A DNA stretch of 44,772 nucleotides from a bacterium (lineage in GTDB: Bacteria > Verrucomicrobiota > Verrucomicrobiia > Limisphaerales > UBA11358). This document shows positions 40,907 to 44,772 of the stretch, piece after piece (position 1 is the first letter of the stretch; each line of letters opens with the position of its first letter). The notes below the pieces were generated by a model. That model searched no databases and was not told where the DNA came from. It saw only the letters and a list, made by a program, of their open reading frames with translations. Location: positions 1-44,772 of the forward strand of contig JAJXYT010000162.1 in assembly GCA_021780375.1 (NCBI GenBank), in the 5' to 3' direction. The position numbers and the translations under genes were made by a program.

Positions 40907-41077
40907 ATGGACGAGCCGGATCAAAATCCACCGCGGCGTTACCGATGGCCGTGGTGGGTGCTGGCGGCCTTTTTGCTGGGGGTGCTGTTGGCGGTTTTAT
41001 GGATGATTTTCGAGGTCCGAACCATCGAACAGGAGCGCAGTCCGAACATCCCGCCGTCCACCAACCCGGCGCCTTAG
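40907..41077 (+). CDS. Small single-pass membrane protein
   Basis: A 56-residue protein if ATG 40907 is used: a proline-rich, basic N-terminus (DEPDQNPPRRYRWP), one membrane helix (WWVLAAFLLGVLLAVLWMIF) and a short acidic/Pro tail. Arginines before the helix predict the C-terminus outside. An upstream ATG at 40856 in the same frame would add 17 residues. No family recognised. Confidence 0.6.
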   Translation: MDEPDQNPPRRYRWPWWVLAAFLLGVLLAVLWMIFEVRTIEQERSPNIPPSTNPAP

Positions 41078-41119
41078 TCGGAAATCAATTTCACCGGGAA
41101 GATGGGCGCGCGCGGAAGA

Positions 41120-41133
41120 CACGCTAAAGCGTG
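41120..41133. repeat. Short palindrome between small membrane gene and sulfatase-like gene
   Basis: A perfect inverted repeat (cacgct-aa-agcgtg) in the 72-base gap between convergent genes. Its context (agacacgctaaagcgtgaac) looks like a dispersed short repeat or a small terminator hairpin. Too short for a firm call. Confidence 0.45.
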
Positions 41134-41149
41134 AACGCCAACCGCATGC

Positions 41150-42556
41150 TCACTTTTTCAGAAGTTTTTCAAACCTGGCCATCACGTCCGGATTTTTGTC
41201 CGCAACGTTCCGGGTTTCGCCCGGATCGGTCTTCAGATTGTAAAGTTCCCATGGATCACCGGCCTTCGCGCGGACAATTTTCCAGTCACCCAGGCGCATC
41301 GCCTGGGCGAGCTCGCGGCCCTGGAGTGCCCAGGAGAAGAAATCGTGGCGGTTGGTCTGGGTTTCGCCCAGCAACGTCGGCAGCACGGAAATGCCGTCAA
41401 TGTTTTTGGGCGGTTCCCGGAGCGCAATCTGCAGGGCCGTCGGCAGGAAGTCCCACGCGGCCCACGGAAAATCGCTGACTTGACCGGCGGGGATCTGGCC
41501 CGGCCAGGAGACAATCATCGGCACGCGCAGACCGCCTTCGTAAAGGTCACCGCGCTCGCCGCGAAACGGCCCGGCACTCCGGAAAAATTTCGGATCCACG
41601 CCCCCGCCCGTTTGCGGCCCGGTATCGCTGGAAAAGAAGACGACGGTGTTGCTGGCAATCCCAAAACGTTTCAATTGGTCGAGCAGTTGGCCGATGTGGT
41701 CGTCCAGGCGGGCGATCATAGCGGCCCGGTTTTTTTCCGATGGTGACCACGGCTCGTCCGAATAAGGCGCGTCGGTTGGCACCGGCAGGGTGTCGCCGGC
41801 GCCCGGGCGCGGGACGGTAAAATTCAACAGCAGAAAAAACGGACGGTAGTGGTTGAATGGATCGGGTTGGTTGGCCCGGATGAAGTTCCCGGCGGCGGTG
41901 GCGAACATATCGGGAATATATTGTCCTTTTTTTCCGTCGGCGTTGGCATACAACTCTTCCCGCCCGTTGAAAGCGGCCGCCTGTTCCGTCGCCGGCTTAA
42001 GAAGGGATTTGGGCATGTAACGCCAGACGTAATCGGCGAAATAATTTCCCGCGTCCGCCGGGTCAAGAAAACCGTTGAATTCATCAAAGCCCTTTTTCCA
42101 CGGCGCGCCGCTCGTGTTGTCGCCGCCCAACCGCCATTCACCGATGAGCGCGGTGTGATAACCGGATTGCTGCAACCGTTGCGCCACGGTGATGTCGTCC
42201 GCCGCCAGCGGCACGTCCACGTCGGCGCGCTGCTGCAAATGGGTCGAGTCCCGGCCGAGCATGAGCGCCGCGTCCGCCGGCGAACCGGCCGCGTCACCCG
42301 CGTAATAGCTCGTAAACCGGATGCCGCCGGCGGCCAGCCGGTCGAGGTTGGGCGTCTGGAATTTCGTCTGGCCATAACAGCTCAGGTCGCCGTACCCCAG
42401 GCCATCGCATTGGATGAAGATGATACAGGGCCGGCGCGGCGCGGGCGGATGGGCGTCGGGAGTGGAGATGGATTGCGCATACGCCGCCGGCAAAAAACCA
42501 AGAGCCGCAGCGGCGAGCAAAACACAGCCAAGACGAGGAAAGCGCATTTGTTTCAT
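41150..42556 (-). CDS. Sulfatase-fold protein with a replaced active site
   Basis: A 468-residue secreted protein (signal peptide MKQMRFPRLGCVLLAAAALG, cut near AYA-Q) with the whole sulfatase fold. The active-site residues are changed throughout. Where sulfatases have C/S-x-P-x-R (the formylglycine site) this has G91-S-P-A-D95; the metal pair DD reads C50-D51 (IQCDGLGYGD); the usual GKWHLG reads GEWRLGG; and the usual SDNG reads SSDTG. The rest (QTPNLDRLAAGGIRFTSYY, LYEGGLRVPMIVSWPGQ, ELYNLKTDPGETRNVA) is intact, so it is not a decaying gene. It is probably a non-catalytic binding protein, or one with another activity. ATG 42556 starts the signal peptide. Confidence 0.85.
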   Translation of the reverse strand: MKQMRFPRLGCVLLAAAALGFLPAAYAQSISTPDAHPPAPRRPCIIFIQCDGLGYGDLSCYGQTKFQTPNLDRLAAGGIRFTSYYAGDAAGSPADAALMLGRDSTHLQQRADVDVPLAADDITVAQRLQQSGYHTALIGEWRLGGDNTSGAPWKKGFDEFNGFLDPADAGNYFADYVWRYMPKSLLKPATEQAAAFNGREELYANADGKKGQYIPDMFATAAGNFIRANQPDPFNHYRPFFLLLNFTVPRPGAGDTLPVPTDAPYSDEPWSPSEKNRAAMIARLDDHIGQLLDQLKRFGIASNTVVFFSSDTGPQTGGGVDPKFFRSAGPFRGERGDLYEGGLRVPMIVSWPGQIPAGQVSDFPWAAWDFLPTALQIALREPPKNIDGISVLPTLLGETQTNRHDFFSWALQGRELAQAMRLGDWKIVRAKAGDPWELYNLKTDPGETRNVADKNPDVMARFEKLLKK

Positions 42557-42628
42557 TGCAAACTTGGATTCTGGAAAATTCAGCGTGTTCAATGCAATTC
42601 TTTTTCGGCCTGGTTTGGCCGTTTCCGG

Positions 42629-43921
42629 CTAAACGGATTTCCCGTTCCGTTTCCCAAACTCCGCATCGAGCGGGATGCGCGCCGCGACGATGAAGCTGGG
42701 AATCGTCGCCAGAATGACCCAGATGAAAAAATGCTGGTAGCCGATATGCTCTTGCAACCAGCCGCTCCACAGGCCCGGGATCATCATCCCCAGCGCCATG
42801 AACCCGGTGCAGATGGCGTAATGCGCCGTGCGATGTTCGCCGCGCGCGATGTAAATCATGTAAAGCATGAAGGCCGTGAACCCAAAGCCGTAGCCGAATT
42901 GCTCGATGGCAACGCCGGCGCTGATGGCAAACAGATTTTCGGGCCGTGCATACGCGAGCCAGATGAACACCGCGTCCGGCAGGTGAATCGCCAGCAGCAT
43001 CGGCCACAACCAGAATTTCAGCCCCTGCCGCGCCACGACCAACCCGCCGAGCAATCCGCCGGCCAACAAGGCGCCGACCCCAACGGTGTTATAGACCAAA
43101 CCGACCTGCTCGTCCGTGAGCGCCAGGCCGCCCCGGGCGCGCGGGTCGAGCAAAAAGAGTTGGGCTATTTTGACGAGCTGCGCCTCGCCGAAACGATAGA
43201 GCAGCAGGAACAAAAGCAACGCGATGATTCGGGGTTTTTGAAAAAAGGTTCCGAACGTTTTGAAAAATTCCACCATGAATTTATTCAACAAACCGGGGCT
43301 TCGGGGCTGGTCAGCCGTCGGTTGGGGCAGGACCAGCCGATGGTAAAGTCCCAGGCACAAAAAAATTCCGGCGACCAGCGCGAACGCGATTGACCAGGCG
43401 CACGGAAAATTGCCGGTGTGTTCCTGGATGGTTCCGGCCAGGATGACCAAACCGCCCTGGGCGGCGATCATGGCTACGCGGTAAAAGGTGTTGCGAATGC
43501 CGGAAAAGAACGCCTGCTCGCGTTCGGTGGTCGCCAGCATGTAAAAGCCGTCCGCCGCGATGTCGTGGGTGGCGGAGTTGAACGCCAGCAGCCAGAAAAA
43601 CACCAGCGTCCATTGGAAAAAATGAGTTGTTGGAATCGTCAGCGCCACTCCGGCCAGCGCCGCGCCAATGAGCCATTGCATCGCCCAAATCCACTGCCGC
43701 CGCGTTTTCAAGATGTCCACGGCCGGACTCCACAGCGGTTTGACGACCCACGGCAGGTAAAACCAGCTCGTGTAAAACGCCGCCGCCGTGTTGGAGACGC
43801 CGAGGTTTTTGTAAAGCACCAGCGACACCGACATAGCCAGCGCGTAAGGGAGCCCTTCGGCGAAGTAGAGGCTCGGAATCCACAGCCACGGATTGCGGGA
43901 GGTCGGTTTCACGCCGGTCAT
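42629..43921 (-). CDS. AmpG-like MFS transporter
   Basis: A 430-residue protein with about 12 membrane segments. The N-terminus IPSLYFAEGLPYALAMSVSL and the block FNSATHDIAADGFYML correspond to the AmpG/peptide-acetyl-CoA group (compare LYFAxGLP and TQDIxxDA of AmpG). AmpG imports muropeptides for wall recycling; the substrate here may differ since the group is broad. It is divergent from the DUF554 gene, and 72 bases separate its stop from the sulfatase-like start on the same strand. Confidence 0.85.
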   Translation of the reverse strand: MTGVKPTSRNPWLWIPSLYFAEGLPYALAMSVSLVLYKNLGVSNTAAAFYTSWFYLPWVVKPLWSPAVDILKTRRQWIWAMQWLIGAALAGVALTIPTTHFFQWTLVFFWLLAFNSATHDIAADGFYMLATTEREQAFFSGIRNTFYRVAMIAAQGGLVILAGTIQEHTGNFPCAWSIAFALVAGIFLCLGLYHRLVLPQPTADQPRSPGLLNKFMVEFFKTFGTFFQKPRIIALLLFLLLYRFGEAQLVKIAQLFLLDPRARGGLALTDEQVGLVYNTVGVGALLAGGLLGGLVVARQGLKFWLWPMLLAIHLPDAVFIWLAYARPENLFAISAGVAIEQFGYGFGFTAFMLYMIYIARGEHRTAHYAICTGFMALGMMIPGLWSGWLQEHIGYQHFFIWVILATIPSFIVAARIPLDAEFGKRNGKSV

Positions 43922-44002
43922 CGCTTTTGAGTAACAGGCCGGGGCTGCGCACGCAAAAATTTTCCGACTTGCGCTTTGCCGGAACGATGGTTGAGTCAGG
44001 GC

Positions 44003-44743
44003 GTGACCGGCGCGTTTCTCAATGCCTTGGGTATTTTATTGGGCGGCTTGTTCGGGCTGGCGCTGCGCCGGCCGCTGCCCGTCCGCGTGCAGCTTTTCTT
44101 CCGTTCCATGCTGGGCGTTCTCACCGTTTTTTTCGGCCTGCGCCTCATTTGGTTGAGCTTCGATGGGACGTTTCTGGCCGCGCTGAAACAGATTTTCATT
44201 GCCCTGCTGGCGGTGATGGTCGGCAATCTGTTGGGTAAACTGCTCGGCCTGCAGAAAATATCGAATCAGCTGGGCCGTTACGCGGGCACTATCCTCCATG
44301 CCGGACCAGCGGGCGCCCGGCGCCATCCGGGGGATGGTTTCAGCGCGTGCACCATCCTTTTTTGCGTCGCGCCGCTGGGCTTGATCGGTGCGGTGGCCGA
44401 CGGATTGTCCAATTATTTTTATCTCCTGGCGGTCAAGGCCGTCATGGACGGCCTGGCGACGCTGGGTTCCGTGAAAACCCTGGGTTGGCCGGCGGCCCTG
44501 GCGGCTTTTCCCGTTTTCTTCTTTCTCGGCGTCATCACGTTGGCCTGCCGGCTCTACGCCGTGCCGTTCCTGACCTCGCACAGCCCGGGCGGAGACGACC
44601 TGGTCAATTCCGTCAACATCGTTGCGGGATTGGTGTCCTGCGCCGTGGCCCTGGTGATTTTTCAGGTTCGCAAGGTCGAGCTGGCGAATTATTTGCCGGG
44701 CCTGGTCCTGGCGCCAGTGTTGGCGTGGTTGTTCTCTCACTGA
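44003..44743 (+). CDS. DUF554 family membrane protein
   Basis: A roughly 246-residue protein with seven or eight hydrophobic segments. The start GTG 44003 gives the family opening (TGAFLNALGILLGGLFGLALRR), followed by VMVGNLLGKLLGLQ, the GFSACTILFCVAPLGLIGAVADGL block and VKAVMDGLATLG. DUF554 (YqgA-type) proteins are inner-membrane proteins of unknown function, possibly transporters. An upstream in-frame TTG at 43976 would add nine residues without conservation. Confidence 0.88.
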   Translation: MTGAFLNALGILLGGLFGLALRRPLPVRVQLFFRSMLGVLTVFFGLRLIWLSFDGTFLAALKQIFIALLAVMVGNLLGKLLGLQKISNQLGRYAGTILHAGPAGARRHPGDGFSACTILFCVAPLGLIGAVADGLSNYFYLLAVKAVMDGLATLGSVKTLGWPAALAAFPVFFFLGVITLACRLYAVPFLTSHSPGGDDLVNSVNIVAGLVSCAVALVIFQVRKVELANYLPGLVLAPVLAWLFSH

Positions 44744-44772
44744 ATCACGCCGCGTTTGCGCAGCAGCGCTGC
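44737..44772 (-). CDS. C-terminal end of a gene entering from the right edge
   Basis: Read on the minus strand the last bases encode AALLRKRGVIQ followed by TGA (44739-44737), overlapping the DUF554 stop from the opposite direction. The peptide looks coding, but only 11 residues are visible and no family can be named. Confidence 0.35.
   Translation of the reverse strand, partial: AALLRKRGVIQ

Noticed and set aside
41849-43393. A 514-codon plus-strand frame spanning the sulfatase-like and AmpG-like genes
   Set aside because: It crosses two good minus-strand genes and their intergenic gap, and its composition is Arg/Gln-rich without a fold pattern.

Overview
The window reads as chromosomal DNA of a free-living Verrucomicrobiota bacterium, most likely of the Limisphaerales/Pedosphaerales (old subdivision 3) type. 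This rests on the mixture of a PEP-CTERM protein remnant, sulfatase-like and plant-polysaccharide enzymes, an MglA/roadblock/DUF4388 module, moderately high GC with few clear Shine-Dalgarno sites, and many short imperfect palindromic repeats between (and once inside) genes. No rRNA, tRNA, CRISPR array or prophage was found. Taxonomy is an inference, not a measurement.

Region 1 (1-5.0 kb) is a rearranged accessory stretch. It holds a 5'-truncated receiver-DUF4388 gene joined in frame to what looks like the tail of purC, a higBA toxin-antitoxin pair, a second decayed copy of the same purC tail, a radical-SAM gene, a ParE-type toxin-antitoxin pair and a XerC/D recombinase whose coding sequence carries an in-frame palindromic repeat. 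Region 2 (5.0-10.2 kb) has ferredoxin, pyruvate kinase, an acetyltransferase, then a secreted CE15 glucuronoyl esterase overlapping a GH28 polygalacturonase-type enzyme.

Region 3 (10.2-27.3 kb) interleaves three themes. (a) Corrinoid methyl transfer: a UroD-family methyltransferase and a corrinoid protein with a fused C-terminal domain (10.2-12.8 kb), and further on a MetH-activation-like protein with a RACo-type ferredoxin-ASKHA reductive activator (23.0-25.9 kb) and a homocysteine S-methyltransferase family protein (26.4 kb). (b) Sugar-acid catabolism: a YjhG-type xylonate dehydratase, an ACS-family MFS permease and a 2-keto-3-deoxy-pentonate dehydratase-like FAH protein, which together would make the Weimberg route. 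(c) Between them sits an RNA-repair operon, Hen1 - unknown HExxH metallopeptidase/TPR protein - Pnkp. This three-gene arrangement is the most notable candidate for an undescribed system.

Region 4 (27.3-32.0 kb) holds an ACT-domain protein, an IS1-like transposase remnant, the RNA ligase RtcB, a broken membrane protein gene, DeoC and a double-CDGSH protein. Region 5 (32.0-37.1 kb) is a divergent signalling locus: roadblock protein, MglA-like GTPase and a proline-rich roadblock protein on the minus strand, facing a receiver-DUF4388 response regulator and two small proteins on the plus strand. Region 6 (37.1-44.8 kb) holds UppP, a LysM protein, a PEP-CTERM remnant, two MFS transporters, a sulfatase-fold protein with its active site replaced, a small membrane protein and a DUF554 membrane protein.
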